From Acidithiobacillus sulfurivorans (lineage in GTDB: Bacteria > Pseudomonadota > Gammaproteobacteria > Acidithiobacillales > Acidithiobacillaceae), in contig NZ_JAAOMP010000154.1 in NCBI RefSeq assembly GCF_018853815.1, positions 1 through 35,035 on the forward strand: a stretch of 35,035 nt of DNA, in the 5' to 3' direction. The number at the start of each line of letters is the position of its first letter. Within the stretch, counting starts at the first letter, position 1. Below are positions 25,866-33,577 of this stretch, piece after piece. The notes under the pieces were generated by a model. The model saw nothing but the letters and a program-made list of their open reading frames with translations, searched no databases and had not been told where the DNA came from. A program made the position numbers and the translations under genes.

Positions 25866-26208
25866 TACGCCGTGGATTAGGGCATACCGCTACCTCTTGA
25901 ACAACAATAGAAACCAGGGATGGAGCAGCGGTACAGCCTTTGTCACATGATAGGCGATGCCCAGGAAGAAATCGAAATCCAAGGATCTATTCAGGCAGAT
26001 CAATTATCCGCATTTGGCCTTTCGTAACAGCAGGACTTGAGGACTTTTAACCAAAAGATTCACAATAACTCACCAAAAAACAGACTTTAACATCACCAGA
26101 TGGTCATGTTAAAGAGCACCCCAACGCAAGAAATACTGACAAGTGATACGCCTTATCAGGAGTGCTGCCCTCATAGCTTGCATATGAATAGGTTTCATTA
26201 AGATAAAC
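25866..26208. other. Gene-free interval at the GC transition
   Basis: About 340 bp between the HtrA gene and the convergent PQQ-type gene. Only a 35-codon frame (25920-26027, no ribosome site) is present and is not believed. No terminator with a T-run was found. This is where the composition visibly becomes AT-richer, so it may be the left boundary of acquired DNA. Confidence 0.4.
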
Positions 26209-27669
26209 TCATAATCCCGTTTTTACGGAGACAACCTTCCCAGAAGATCCTCCCACAACTAAATGGTTTCTACTGAGCAAAACATCTGCGGGTCCAGGAG
26301 ACCCAGCAGAAAGATGCCTTTTAAATAAAACCCTTCCATTGTTTGGGTTAATCACAAACAATACACCGTGACTGTTGACTAAATATAATTTACCATTATA
26401 AATATTAGGATTACTGACATCTTCTCCAGTATCAACAGACCAAAGTAAACGCCCAGTACCAACCCTCAAAGCATATAGTATATGAGTTATCCGAGGCTCT
26501 ATAAAGATAGTACGACGCCAAGCAGTGAGTGGAGGATCATAAATTCCCGCCTTTTCCGGATCATGATTGGACATCTTGGAAAAATGAACGGGGATGTCTA
26601 AAAAGTGCGCCATTCTACGGGCGGCAGCAATAGTCCAGTTGGACCAATAGTACTTTTCATCCAGTAGACGTTGATGTATCCATGAGTTGGGAGGCAGTCT
26701 CTTTGTATAAATGGTTTTATTAAAGATCACATCACCTGTTTTTGCCTGCATACCAACAACCTGAAAGGTGAAGTATTTCATCTTTTCATGTCGCCAGAGA
26801 TGGTTGATAATCTGTAACGGAGCATATGGTGGATTACGCATATATGCTGTATAAACAATTCCATGAGAGAGGACTGGAGATGCTTCAGCGAGATTTTGAG
26901 CATGAGAAAGATTTTGTGACCATACCACCTTATGAGTTCGCCAATCGATATCATAAAAATAATTTTTATCTGTAAATGAATTGTCAGTCCCAAAATAAAG
27001 CTGATTCTGTGCATGCAGAGGTGAAGACATTGCTGACCAACCACTAATTTTTGTTTTCCATAGAATATGACCCGTTTTCTCGTTCAAAGAAAAGAAATGA
27101 CCACCGCCATCAGGGCCAAGGATTTCGCGATTTACATACGCAGGTGTTGGCATAACTTGACAGTGGGTCAAATGTTCCCAGGCAATATGGCCTGTTTTCC
27201 TGTGAAGCGCTATCACTCCATGCGGGTAGGGTGAACGGCAAGAATAACCTTTATTTAGCGCAAACATGCGCTTTCCACCCATTCCAACAATGACCAAATG
27301 CCGAGTAACAATGGGTTCTGTCATACTGATATTAGGTAATTTTGTGGACCAAATTATCCGACCATTTTTCCCGTCAACTCTGACGACCTTTCCTTGTTGA
27401 GGTTTTGATCTTCCAGCACTTATATACAGATTGTTTTTGTGGATATTGATTGGGGCGATAATTCTTTCACCTAAATTTATTGTAAAACTTCCCAACTTCT
27501 GATTCGATGTATTCAGGTGGTGAATATTATCTTCAAATTGATTCACTGACGATGCCGAAGCTATAGCCATGGGCTCGGTTGCAAAATATAGAATCACAAC
27601 TATTAACCAAATATGTTTCAATGCATTAATTTTTTTTGTGGTGATAGACAATAACCTGTTCATTCTCAT
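26209..27669 (-). CDS. Periplasmic PQQ-type beta-propeller protein
   Basis: Protein of 486 residues with an N-terminal signal or anchor helix (HIWLIVVILYFATEPMAIASA). The rest is built of PQQ_2-like blades. Each blade has a GK..WSTKL, GHIAWEHLTHC, GHILWKTKISG, HKVVWSQNL, GRLLWSVDTG or GRVLFKRHL type motif, six or more in all, which form a beta-propeller. Quinoprotein dehydrogenases and BamB-like scaffold proteins share this fold. No second catalytic domain, heme-binding CxxCH or dehydrogenase active-site motif was seen, so enzyme activity is not claimed. Two cysteines (YSC and THC) may form a disulfide. Its ATG overlaps the stop of a 48-residue upstream gene (ATGA). The codon use is AT-rich compared with the window's left part. 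Confidence 0.75.
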   Translation of the reverse strand: MRMNRLLSITTKKINALKHIWLIVVILYFATEPMAIASASSVNQFEDNIHHLNTSNQKLGSFTINLGERIIAPINIHKNNLYISAGRSKPQQGKVVRVDGKNGRIIWSTKLPNISMTEPIVTRHLVIVGMGGKRMFALNKGYSCRSPYPHGVIALHRKTGHIAWEHLTHCQVMPTPAYVNREILGPDGGGHFFSLNEKTGHILWKTKISGWSAMSSPLHAQNQLYFGTDNSFTDKNYFYDIDWRTHKVVWSQNLSHAQNLAEASPVLSHGIVYTAYMRNPPYAPLQIINHLWRHEKMKYFTFQVVGMQAKTGDVIFNKTIYTKRLPPNSWIHQRLLDEKYYWSNWTIAAARRMAHFLDIPVHFSKMSNHDPEKAGIYDPPLTAWRRTIFIEPRITHILYALRVGTGRLLWSVDTGEDVSNPNIYNGKLYLVNSHGVLFVINPNNGRVLFKRHLSAGSPGPADVLLSRNHLVVGGSSGKVVSVKTGL

Positions 27670-27812
27670 TTCTGGCCACCATGGTTATCAATCAACTCAA
27701 GAGAATCACCTGTGATTTTTTTAGTTAATCTGTTAGTACTATAGAAAATGATATTTTTTACAAACAATAGTACCGTGTTATTTACATAAGCACCGTCAAA
27801 TATAGATTTCAT
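27666..27812 (-). CDS. Small 48-residue protein coupled to the PQQ-type gene
   Basis: This short frame opens at ATG 27812, 8 bp after the stop of the upstream membrane-protein gene, and closes at a TGA that overlaps the ATG of the PQQ-type gene. GGAGAG lies within the last codons of the upstream gene, about 13 nt before the start. The peptide begins MKSIFDGAYVNNTVLLFVKN and ends in a polar tail (GDSLELIDNHGGQK). No family is recognised. There is one weakly hydrophobic stretch but no clear membrane helix. The ATGA overlap and tight packing are the main support. It may serve mostly to couple translation. Confidence 0.5.
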   Translation of the reverse strand: MKSIFDGAYVNNTVLLFVKNIIFYSTNRLTKKITGDSLELIDNHGGQK

Positions 27813-27820
27813 CACTTTTA

Positions 27821-28270
27821 TTACTCTCCAACTACATTGCCCTGAATCCTCACAACGATGCGTAATACAAGGTTGGCAACAAACCCGCCAACAATAAGCA
27901 TAATATTGGCAATTTGCATATCGATATAAGCATCTGATTTTTTTTGAAACACCAGTGCCGCTGTTTTAGTCCCATTGGCAAGAAGCTCCAAAGTAAACAA
28001 TGAAGATGCAAATATGATCAGGACTATCAACATCACATTTATTGCGACATTCCATGTATTATGATTAATACGTTTTGCAATCAATACCGAATCAGAATAG
28101 TAGATAATAGACATCAAAGACATTTCCAAGGCAATTTCAGTAAAATTCCCAGAATATATTCTTATCACAATAAAAAACAAATAAATAAGCACGGGAATGC
28201 TTAATATGGAAATCTCTGAAAAGGAATCGATGCAAATATGCATTATCTTTTTTATTATTTTAAGATTCAT
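27821..28270 (-). CDS. Hypothetical four-helix membrane protein
   Basis: Protein of 149 residues from ATG 28270, with GGAG 6 nt upstream; a GTG six bases earlier is less likely. Four hydrophobic segments are visible: ILSIPVLIYLFFIVIRIY, ALEMSLMSIIYYSDSVLIA, VAINVMLIVLIIFASSLFTL and IANIMLIVGGFVANLVLRIV. The N-terminus is basic, so it is probably cytoplasmic. No family is recognised. It leads a three-gene unit with the 48-residue peptide and the PQQ-type protein, and sits 227 bp downstream of the sulfur oxygenase reductase gene on the same strand. Confidence 0.65.
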   Translation of the reverse strand: MNLKIIKKIMHICIDSFSEISILSIPVLIYLFFIVIRIYSGNFTEIALEMSLMSIIYYSDSVLIAKRINHNTWNVAINVMLIVLIIFASSLFTLELLANGTKTAALVFQKKSDAYIDMQIANIMLIVGGFVANLVLRIVVRIQGNVVGE

Positions 28271-28397
28271 ACGCACTCCACGTGATTAACAAAGCGAGAA
28301 ATATTAGTTCGCAAAAGTACTGATAAAAAAATTATCTTTTTATATTTATTGGCAAGTATTATCAAATACCTACCATTCGATTTAAATGACCATGATG

Positions 28398-28444
28398 AAC
28401 AGCCCCTTCATTGCCCATTACGAAGCAATTCCCCAGGGGCTGTT
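28398..28444 (+). terminator. Long hairpin downstream of the sulfur oxygenase reductase gene
   Basis: AACAGCCCC (28398-28406) pairs with GGGGCTGTT (28436-28444), with a nested ATTGC/GCAAT pair inside. On plus it ends in five T; on minus, the strand of the adjacent gene, no T-run follows. It could fold on the mRNA 3' end as a terminator or stabiliser. Direction is uncertain. Confidence 0.45.
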
Positions 28445-28497
28445 TTTGAAAAGTTCAGATCTGCAAGTGAAAATGACAGATCATTTCCAGCTTGCCA

Positions 28498-29433
28498 TTA
28501 AATTACTAATTTCTTACGCCATTGTCCCTGTTCCATCATGGGTCCAAATAGCATGTAGTAAGGCCCCTTGTCCAAATGGGCAAGTACGCCTTCATTGTGA
28601 ATCTGCCGCAACTCGTAATCCAGCATCGCATGGGCTATGCCCATATGTGCATGTTCGGGAGACTCCCATTCCATATGCACCAAGTACTGCGTTGGCTTCT
28701 GGCCCGGAATCAGCGGCTTATCAGGCACCTGGCTGCCATAGTTGGTGTTGTACTCTGGTGGGTTGGCACCCAGTGTGGCCTTCAGCATCCCTTTGGGGTC
28801 AAACTGAAAGGATCCTATGGCAGAAACGCCAAACTGTTTCATGATCATCCAGCCGATCATGCCCGGAACATTTTCTTTCATCCAGGTGAGCGTCTCTATG
28901 GCCCCTTTTTCAAAATCTCCCTCATGCCCGTCCATCACCCAATGGTCACCAATGGCAATAGTCCGCTTTGCCGATAATGCCACTTTAGGCACGGGCTTCT
29001 GCTCTGCGAAAGACTTTCCTAAAACTGCAGGGATATCGGTCATACCCATAATCAGGGGGAGATCGGAACGAATGACTTCATAATAGGGTTCCCATGGTCC
29101 CTCTATGACCATATCCAGGCAGCTTCCACATAATTCAAAAATTTCCTTGAAGTTTTCATGATGCATCTCTTCATGCGACTTCACGTCTTTCCATGCGGTG
29201 TACTGAAACATGGAAATAGGATTCAGGGTTTCATGCATATCAATAGCGCCACCACCATAGCGCCCAGCCATGGGATGTATACCCGTCTGCAACAATTGTT
29301 CAAAACCTAAAAACCCGGGATGCGAGGCCGTAGTGATACAAACCTTAGGCCCAACCTTCATCATAGTTTCATAACTTTCCGGCCGATTGGCTACTTTTGA
29401 CTGATTGATGGCAATAATAGGATTTTTACTCAT
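28498..29433 (-). CDS. sor: Sulfur oxygenase reductase
   Basis: Protein of 311 residues aligning along its length with the archaeal and Acidithiobacillus sulfur oxygenase reductases. It disproportionates elemental sulfur with O2 to sulfite, thiosulfate and sulfide in the cytoplasm as a hollow 24-subunit sphere. All key positions are present, shifted by one from Acidianus: C32 (the persulfide cysteine) in VGPKVC, iron ligands H87 and H91 in HEEMH and E115 in GPWEP, and C102/C105 in LCGSC. The C-terminus GPYYMLFGPMMEQGQWRK is also typical. ATG 29433 follows a strong GGAGG site. It stands at the end of a minus-strand run of envelope genes with AT-richer composition, consistent with horizontal gain. 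Its sulfite and thiosulfate products would feed other oxidation pathways. Confidence 0.95.
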   Translation of the reverse strand: MSKNPIIAINQSKVANRPESYETMMKVGPKVCITTASHPGFLGFEQLLQTGIHPMAGRYGGGAIDMHETLNPISMFQYTAWKDVKSHEEMHHENFKEIFELCGSCLDMVIEGPWEPYYEVIRSDLPLIMGMTDIPAVLGKSFAEQKPVPKVALSAKRTIAIGDHWVMDGHEGDFEKGAIETLTWMKENVPGMIGWMIMKQFGVSAIGSFQFDPKGMLKATLGANPPEYNTNYGSQVPDKPLIPGQKPTQYLVHMEWESPEHAHMGIAHAMLDYELRQIHNEGVLAHLDKGPYYMLFGPMMEQGQWRKKLVI

Positions 29434-29499
29434 ATATTAACCTCCAGTAGTTACTTTAGACAAGAAAATTACCGATTAATTCATCTATAGTTTTCTCAA

Positions 29500-29670
29500 T
29501 CAAGAGATGACGGGAAAACATTTAATCTGAGAACCTCTCTTTGAAATCACCCATTTTTCCTGTACTTCCACTTCTTCCTTTGTGACCTTACCTTCAGCCT
29601 CTTGCTGAGCGTTTCCGGTAATTTTACCGGCGACTTCTTTGACTGCACCTTTGACCTGCGTTTTATTCAT
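29500..29670 (-). pseudogene. CsbD-family stress protein gene with a frameshift
   Basis: From ATG 29670 (AAGGAG upstream) the protein begins MNKTQVKGAVKEVAGKITGN, then QQEAEGKVTKEE, a standard CsbD start. After VQEK the frame reads WVISKRGSQ..., which is unlike CsbD, and stops at 29500. In the next frame the DNA from the same point reads MGDFKERFSD followed by a stop at 29522-29524, the exact family C-terminus. One base is missing in the A-run (T-run 29554-29558 on plus). The gene is therefore either frameshifted or the base was lost in sequencing. CsbD proteins are small hydrophilic stress proteins. It lies between the MlaC-like and sulfur oxygenase reductase genes on the same strand. Confidence 0.85.
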
Positions 29671-29717
29671 AAAACTCTCCTTAGTTGATAGATTATTCAG
29701 CAACATGACCTTAGCTA

Positions 29718-30316
29718 TTACTGGGCTGCGTGCACCAACATTTCCGAGTGTTTATCGAGCTCATTCAGTAGTGCATGGATCCCGCCTTTTTTCAGAGCAC
29801 CCGTAAATTCCGCTTTCTGCATCGCCAGGTTGCTGACGCCGTCTGTCGTTACATTGACAATTTTCCATTGCCCATGGTTTTGGCTGAGCAGATAATCAAA
29901 CGTGTTGTTTTTACCGCCATTGCCGGACTTCAACGTAGTGCTGACCATCATTCGGTGGCCAAGCACGCTCTTGGAGACGGGACTACTAAACTTTTGACCA
30001 GCGTAATGGGTGAAATGCGCGGCATAATTTGCCACAGAATAATTGGTCAGTGCCTGCACAAACTGCTTCCTTTCCGGAGCAGACAGTTTATCCCACGCGG
30101 TCCCCAGGCTGTAGTGCGCGATTTTTGAAAAATCATAGGCTTGGATCATTTCGGGATACAATGCGTGAAAACGACTCTCATAGCTACCGGATGGTCCCAT
30201 TTTCATGGAGCGTATGAGCGCCATGTTGAGGCAATAGCGCTTCCTGTACCCAACATGAATATCGCTATACAAGCACCCAAAAACTTTTGGTTTTCGGTAA
30301 GTTTTGAAAATTTCAT
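29718..30316 (-). pseudogene. MlaC/Ttg2D-like periplasmic lipid-binding protein, frameshifted near the N-terminus
   Basis: ATG 30316 has AAAGGAG upstream and opens a signal peptide (MKFSKLTENQKFLGACIAIF then MLGTGSAIA-S), but this frame stops at 30203-30205. The body of the protein continues in another frame: RFHALYPEMIQAYDFSKIAHYSLGTAWDKLSAPERKQFV, VSTTLKSGNGGKNNTFDYLL, QWKIVNVTTDGVSNLA. This body matches the MlaC/Ttg2D (tolerance protein) domain, which carries phospholipid across the periplasm. The two parts are joined by a one-base loss or equivalent between about 30230 and 30203. The predicted mature N-terminus is also shorter than usual. The body frame alone is open from 30380 but has no signal peptide. 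No mlaFEDB genes are near. Confidence 0.75.
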
Positions 30317-30345
30317 CCTCATCTCCTTTATTCATCCGCCAGAAA

Positions 30346-30792
30346 TCAAATAGGCGGGGCCTTGACGGTAGCCTGGACACCCAGCGTCTGGTTCAATAAC
30401 GAGAAAAACTGTCTGGAGAGCGCTTTATTGCCAAACAGACCAACACCCATCGTCACTTTGGTAACCTCTTGACTCGTGGATTTCAAAATGACGCTGACAG
30501 CCGTGCCTGCTGTCGTTTTCCCATCAATGATCCATTTGTCTGGATTTTTCTTCACATTACCCACATAGGTAATGTGCATTTTCGGGAATACATGCAGAAC
30601 AGCAGCCTGAACCGTTCCGAGCGGCCTTGGATAATAGGCATTATAGTCGGTCAGAATTCCGGCATTGACAACGGCGACGCTACCGGCTGCAGCGATAGCA
30701 ACGCAGCCACTTAAAGGCAATACCGCCCCCATACAGAGAACTGCAGCCATCCAGCCGAGTTGTTTCCCATAGTTTGGATATTGAATACGCAT
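30346..30792 (-). CDS. DUF3568-family lipoprotein
   Basis: Protein of 148 residues with a lipoprotein signal peptide ending LPLSGC. The mature part shows VAIAAAGSVAVVNAGIL, then the DUF3568 pattern of a Tyr-rich start (DYNAYYPRPLGTVQAAVLHVF), a beta-rich core (WIIDGKTTAGTAVSVILKS, VTKVTMGVGLFGNKALS), and a helix at the end. Members are small envelope lipoproteins of unknown role. ATG 30792 has AAGGA upstream. It ends 29 bp before the MlaC-like start, on the same strand, so the two are likely cotranscribed. Confidence 0.8.
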   Translation of the reverse strand: MRIQYPNYGKQLGWMAAVLCMGAVLPLSGCVAIAAAGSVAVVNAGILTDYNAYYPRPLGTVQAAVLHVFPKMHITYVGNVKKNPDKWIIDGKTTAGTAVSVILKSTSQEVTKVTMGVGLFGNKALSRQFFSLLNQTLGVQATVKAPPI

Positions 30793-30875
30793 TGTTCATT
30801 CCTTGTGTTTGCTGTAAGCATGGAACGGATAGGGCGTCAGGATCTTACTCAACGAGCATGACGCTCTATTCCAGC

Positions 30876-31136
30876 TTACTGAGTACCGCTCGCTGCCCGA
30901 TCTGCCTGGTTTGCCGTCTGTTGCGCAGCGTCTGCCCGGTTTAATACTTCATTTTGTTTATGCTCTAGCGCGTCGGCTTTCGCCAAGGCCCGATTGGCTG
31001 TCTCCTGGGCAGCGCGTGCATTATTCTGCGCTGACTCGGCTTTGGCGCTAGGGCCGCCTCCGCACCCGGCCAGGGCCAGAGGGGTCAACATGATCATTGT
31101 CAGCGTGAGCGTCTTCATCGTTTTCCATGCATTCAT
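30876..31136 (-). CDS. Alanine-zipper (Lpp/OprI-like) lipoprotein
   Basis: Lipoprotein of 86 residues. The signal peptide ends ALAGC. The mature part is a single long helix of Ala-rich heptads (SAQNNARAAQETANRALAKA, then LNRADAAQQTANQADRA), the alanine-zipper coiled coil of OprI/Lpp-type proteins. Such trimeric coiled coils tether or space the outer membrane. The C-terminal Lys that links Lpp to peptidoglycan is absent (ends SGTQ). ATG 31136 follows AAAGGAG. It lies between the EexN-like and DUF3568 lipoprotein genes. Confidence 0.82.
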   Translation of the reverse strand: MNAWKTMKTLTLTMIMLTPLALAGCGGGPSAKAESAQNNARAAQETANRALAKADALEHKQNEVLNRADAAQQTANQADRAASGTQ

Positions 31137-31164
31137 GATAATTTCTCCTTTGAATCAAAGCACC

Positions 31165-31437
31165 TCAAGACAAGGCTTTGCCGACACTATGTAGGGTTTT
31201 TTTAGCGTTATAAGACAATGCATTATCAGAGGCTTTTTCAGCATTTTTGCAGGATTCCAACTTGTCTCGGCCGGCACTGTTTTTACACCAGTCTACTTCC
31301 TGCGACATTTTTTTCTGGTGATGTAAATACCAGGAAACTGGATGGCCACCCTGGGGCCCTTGAGAAACGGCTGAACAACCGGCAAGAGCCATCCCGAATA
31401 ACGGCGGCATTAGAAAAAACAATTTTGATATTTTCAT
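31165..31437 (-). CDS. EexN-like lipoprotein
   Basis: Lipoprotein of 90 residues with signal peptide ending ALAGC. The mature sequence contains HPVSWYLHHQKKMSQEVDWC, then a second Cys in KLESCKNAEKA. This WYL....C......C.NA arrangement matches the EexN entry-exclusion lipoproteins of conjugative plasmids, with two conserved cysteines likely forming a disulfide. Chromosomal relatives are common and are not proof of a conjugative element; no transfer genes are present here. ATG 31437 has GGAGAAAG upstream. It is the first gene of the minus-strand block that leads to the sulfur oxygenase reductase. Confidence 0.7.
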   Translation of the reverse strand: MKISKLFFLMPPLFGMALAGCSAVSQGPQGGHPVSWYLHHQKKMSQEVDWCKNSAGRDKLESCKNAEKASDNALSYNAKKTLHSVGKALS

Positions 31438-31853
31438 ATTCTCACTTTCTCCTTCTCCATGTAGACAACTGGATTTAAGATTCAGCTAATTTGGTACGTT
31501 GATTTATTGTCGATTAATTCTGGTACATTGTCAAAAATTGATTACAATTAAATTGCTGTTGCTAATTGGCGACTTCTTGATGCTTTCTCATATTTTCTTG
31601 ATTACTGTTTATTAACAATGATCATGGCGGGTTACTGAAGAACTAAAACATATATTATAAAATTACTTTGTCGTTGATATGAAACAATCAAAATAAGAAT
31701 TTCATTGTACAAAAATGAATAGCGTAGGGCAGCTAATGATGCGGCAAGAAATGTAATGGGCAAGCAATAAAATACAAATATAACGTCACCATAAATAAGA
31801 ATATAATTAAAACAATACAAATAACTTATTTATTTTTCAGATAGATACAAAAT
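31438..31853. other. AT-rich divergent intergenic region
   Basis: About 415 bp, very AT-rich, separating the minus-strand lipoprotein block from the plus-strand outer-membrane gene. It must hold the EexN-side promoter, but no convincing -35/-10 pair was picked out on minus. The 62-codon minus frame at 31632-31820 is hydrophobic by composition and has no ribosome site. Confidence 0.45.
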
Positions 31854-31882
31854 TTGATAAGCTGTAAAATATTTACTATAGT
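31854..31882 (+). promoter_or_regulatory. Sigma70-type promoter of the outer-membrane barrel gene
   Basis: TTGATA (31854-31859) and TATAGT (31877-31882) with an exact 17-bp spacer, about 30 bp upstream of the ATG. It is the best promoter match in the window. Confidence 0.75.
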
Positions 31883-31913
31883 ATATAAATCAATTTGCAC
31901 AAAGGTGAATCAA

Positions 31914-32705
31914 ATGAAAACTATTGCTTTGATTGGTTGCGCAGCACTGGGCGTGTTCCCCGTATTGGCCTTTGCCAGCCCACTTCAACATGGTCTGAAC
32001 TATATCGGCATTTACGGGGAGGCTATCGGTACACCCGATTCATACAACTCTTTTAATACGCAAGATTTCGTACAGTCCTTTAAATCCATGAAACCCGCTG
32101 CTGGTGGAAACACCTCAGGTGGTGTCGGTGTGGTACTGAACGGGATCAGTCAGGATGATGTCCTCTTGCATCTAGGGTTTAATTATGGATTTAGCCCCAT
32201 TATTGGTGACAGTAATGGAAATACCAGCAACAGTGGTCATTCCATGGCTTTTAATGCGCGTCTGGGCAAGGGGTTTCAGTTTGGTCACAACCTCATAGCG
32301 GGACCCTATATTGGTTATCAGTACGCGCAGTTCAAATTAGGGATTGGTGATAATGGCAACTTCGGAAATGCTACCTACAATAATAATGCCATCGGTGGTG
32401 GATTGTTTCTTGCCATGGAACCTGTTCAAGACCTCACCCTGTCTGCCCATGCCGGCTATATGGTGGGCATATCATCCAATGAAAAAGTGAACTTTTCAGA
32501 TTTGTCCGTTCAGCCTGGTGGCGTTCCATCAGCCAATGTATTCCAGGTGGGTGGCAAACTAAGTTACCGCTTCCTGCCGAATGTCAGTGGATTCATCGGG
32601 GTGAATTACGATCGCTACTTGGCATCCAAACAATTCGGCCCCATCAACGTTAAGACGCGGGTAAACAGCTTGCGGGGTATGGTAGGTGTTGCTTATAACT
32701 TCTAA
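31914..32705 (+). CDS. Outer-membrane beta-barrel protein
   Basis: Protein of 263 residues from ATG 31914, chosen because AAAGGTG precedes it and a signal peptide follows (MKTIALIGCAALGVFPVLAFA-S). The mature protein alternates hydrophobic and polar residues in Gly-rich, aromatic strands, for example NYIGIYGEAIG, LLHLGFNYGFSP, LIAGPYIGYQYAQFKL and FIGVNYDRYLA. It ends GVAYNF, a terminal Phe as in the BAM recognition signal. It resembles small 8- to 10-strand barrels, but the family and ligand are not identified. It has a strong upstream promoter and a structured element downstream. Confidence 0.78.
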   Translation: MKTIALIGCAALGVFPVLAFASPLQHGLNYIGIYGEAIGTPDSYNSFNTQDFVQSFKSMKPAAGGNTSGGVGVVLNGISQDDVLLHLGFNYGFSPIIGDSNGNTSNSGHSMAFNARLGKGFQFGHNLIAGPYIGYQYAQFKLGIGDNGNFGNATYNNNAIGGGLFLAMEPVQDLTLSAHAGYMVGISSNEKVNFSDLSVQPGGVPSANVFQVGGKLSYRFLPNVSGFIGVNYDRYLASKQFGPINVKTRVNSLRGMVGVAYNF

Positions 32706-32728
32706 CCAAACATTTTTGGTAAGATGAT

Positions 32729-32803
32729 ATGACTTTATCTGTGAACTAACAGTGGTTTTAATGCTGTTAGACCTACTGGCTTAGAGGTTTCGGATAAAGT
32801 CAT
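32729..32803. repeat. Nested inverted-repeat element downstream of the barrel gene
   Basis: An 11-bp perfect inverted repeat ATGACTTTATC (32729-32739) / GATAAAGTCAT (32793-32803) encloses a second one, CTAACAG (32746-32752) / CTGTTAG (32764-32770). It lacks a T-run. It could be a terminator or RNA stabiliser, a structured RNA, or a remnant of a small mobile element. Confidence 0.55.
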
Positions 32804-32906
32804 CCCCAGCGTAATAATCTGTAATGTTGTTGTTTTATTATTTACCAATATATCCTGAAGCAGAATGTAATTAGATTTTTCATATATTAGCAGAAAGGAG
32901 GACAAA

Positions 32907-33284
32907 ATGCGTAACCTCAAATTATCCAAAATGCTGTTCAACGGATTGTTTCATGTTGCTCTGGTAGCTAGTGCAGATAAGGAATGTCGCTATCTACTAG
33001 TCGACGGTTTACGTGAGTTAGTTACAGGCTTAAATGAGCTAATTGATCTCAACGATATGCCTGCAATCTGTAATAACGGGGAAGTTCTGGAGCACGATAT
33101 TTTAGACATTGAGCATATAGTTTTTTTAATGTTAGAAGATGCCCGTGCTAAAGACAAGAATTTAGAATTACAATGCTCATTAAGTCAATTGATGGACGAA
33201 CTTACCGCTATTAAATGGTTTTTATCTAACCGGTCACAGATTAATAGCTCGATTAGGGTAATGGCTCCTCGACACCATGTGTAG
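32907..33284 (+). CDS. Hypothetical protein with strong ribosome site
   Basis: Protein of 125 residues. ATG 32907 is preceded by AAAGGAGG at ideal spacing, the best ribosome site in this part of the window, so translation is likely. No family is recognised. It has no signal peptide or membrane helix. It is mostly helical and acidic in the middle (GLRELVTGLNELIDLNDMP, then LEHDILDIEHIVFLMLEDA), with a basic N-terminus and C-terminus. Codon use is AT-rich. It stands alone between the nested repeat element and the decayed c-di-GMP genes. Confidence 0.55.
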   Translation: MRNLKLSKMLFNGLFHVALVASADKECRYLLVDGLRELVTGLNELIDLNDMPAICNNGEVLEHDILDIEHIVFLMLEDARAKDKNLELQCSLSQLMDELTAIKWFLSNRSQINSSIRVMAPRHHV

Positions 33285-33577
33285 TTTATGAGAACTATCA
33301 GCCCCGTATGGTGCCTGTACAGAAGAAATCAGTCTGTCATCGATTGATGAGAGGCTGTTATTTCTTTCAAACGAGACCACTGCATGAAGATAAAATATTA
33401 ACTCTGTCAAACAGCGCCTGAGATTTGTCAGTTTTCAGCAGAAAACAGCGTCAATATGGTTTATCCATGACCCGGCCCATATTCCGCAAATTATTTCCAT
33501 ATATCAGGTTATAACGTATTCGTTTTCAATGAAATTGTGTAGTAAAAGCGTGATACCGACTTATGGCAGACAAATGA
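33285..33577. other. Gene-free interval containing the inverted-repeat segment
   Basis: No frame with a ribosome site or recognisable product. The interval includes most of the inverted-repeat segment listed separately and ends where EAL-domain coding begins. Confidence 0.4.

Noticed and set aside
25920-26027. 35-codon frame after the HtrA gene
   Set aside because: No ribosome site, no hydrophobic or recognisable pattern, and not coupled to a neighbour.
28386-28844. 152-codon plus-strand open frame
   Set aside because: It crosses the hairpin and the 3' end of the sulfur oxygenase reductase gene in antisense; no domain.
31165-31437. Conjugative element suggested by an EexN-like lipoprotein
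   Set aside because: No relaxase, type IV secretion or partition genes are present; EexN-like proteins also occur alone on chromosomes.
31632-31820. 62-codon minus-strand hydrophobic frame
   Set aside because: Hydrophobicity follows from AT-rich composition; no ribosome site and no neighbour coupling.
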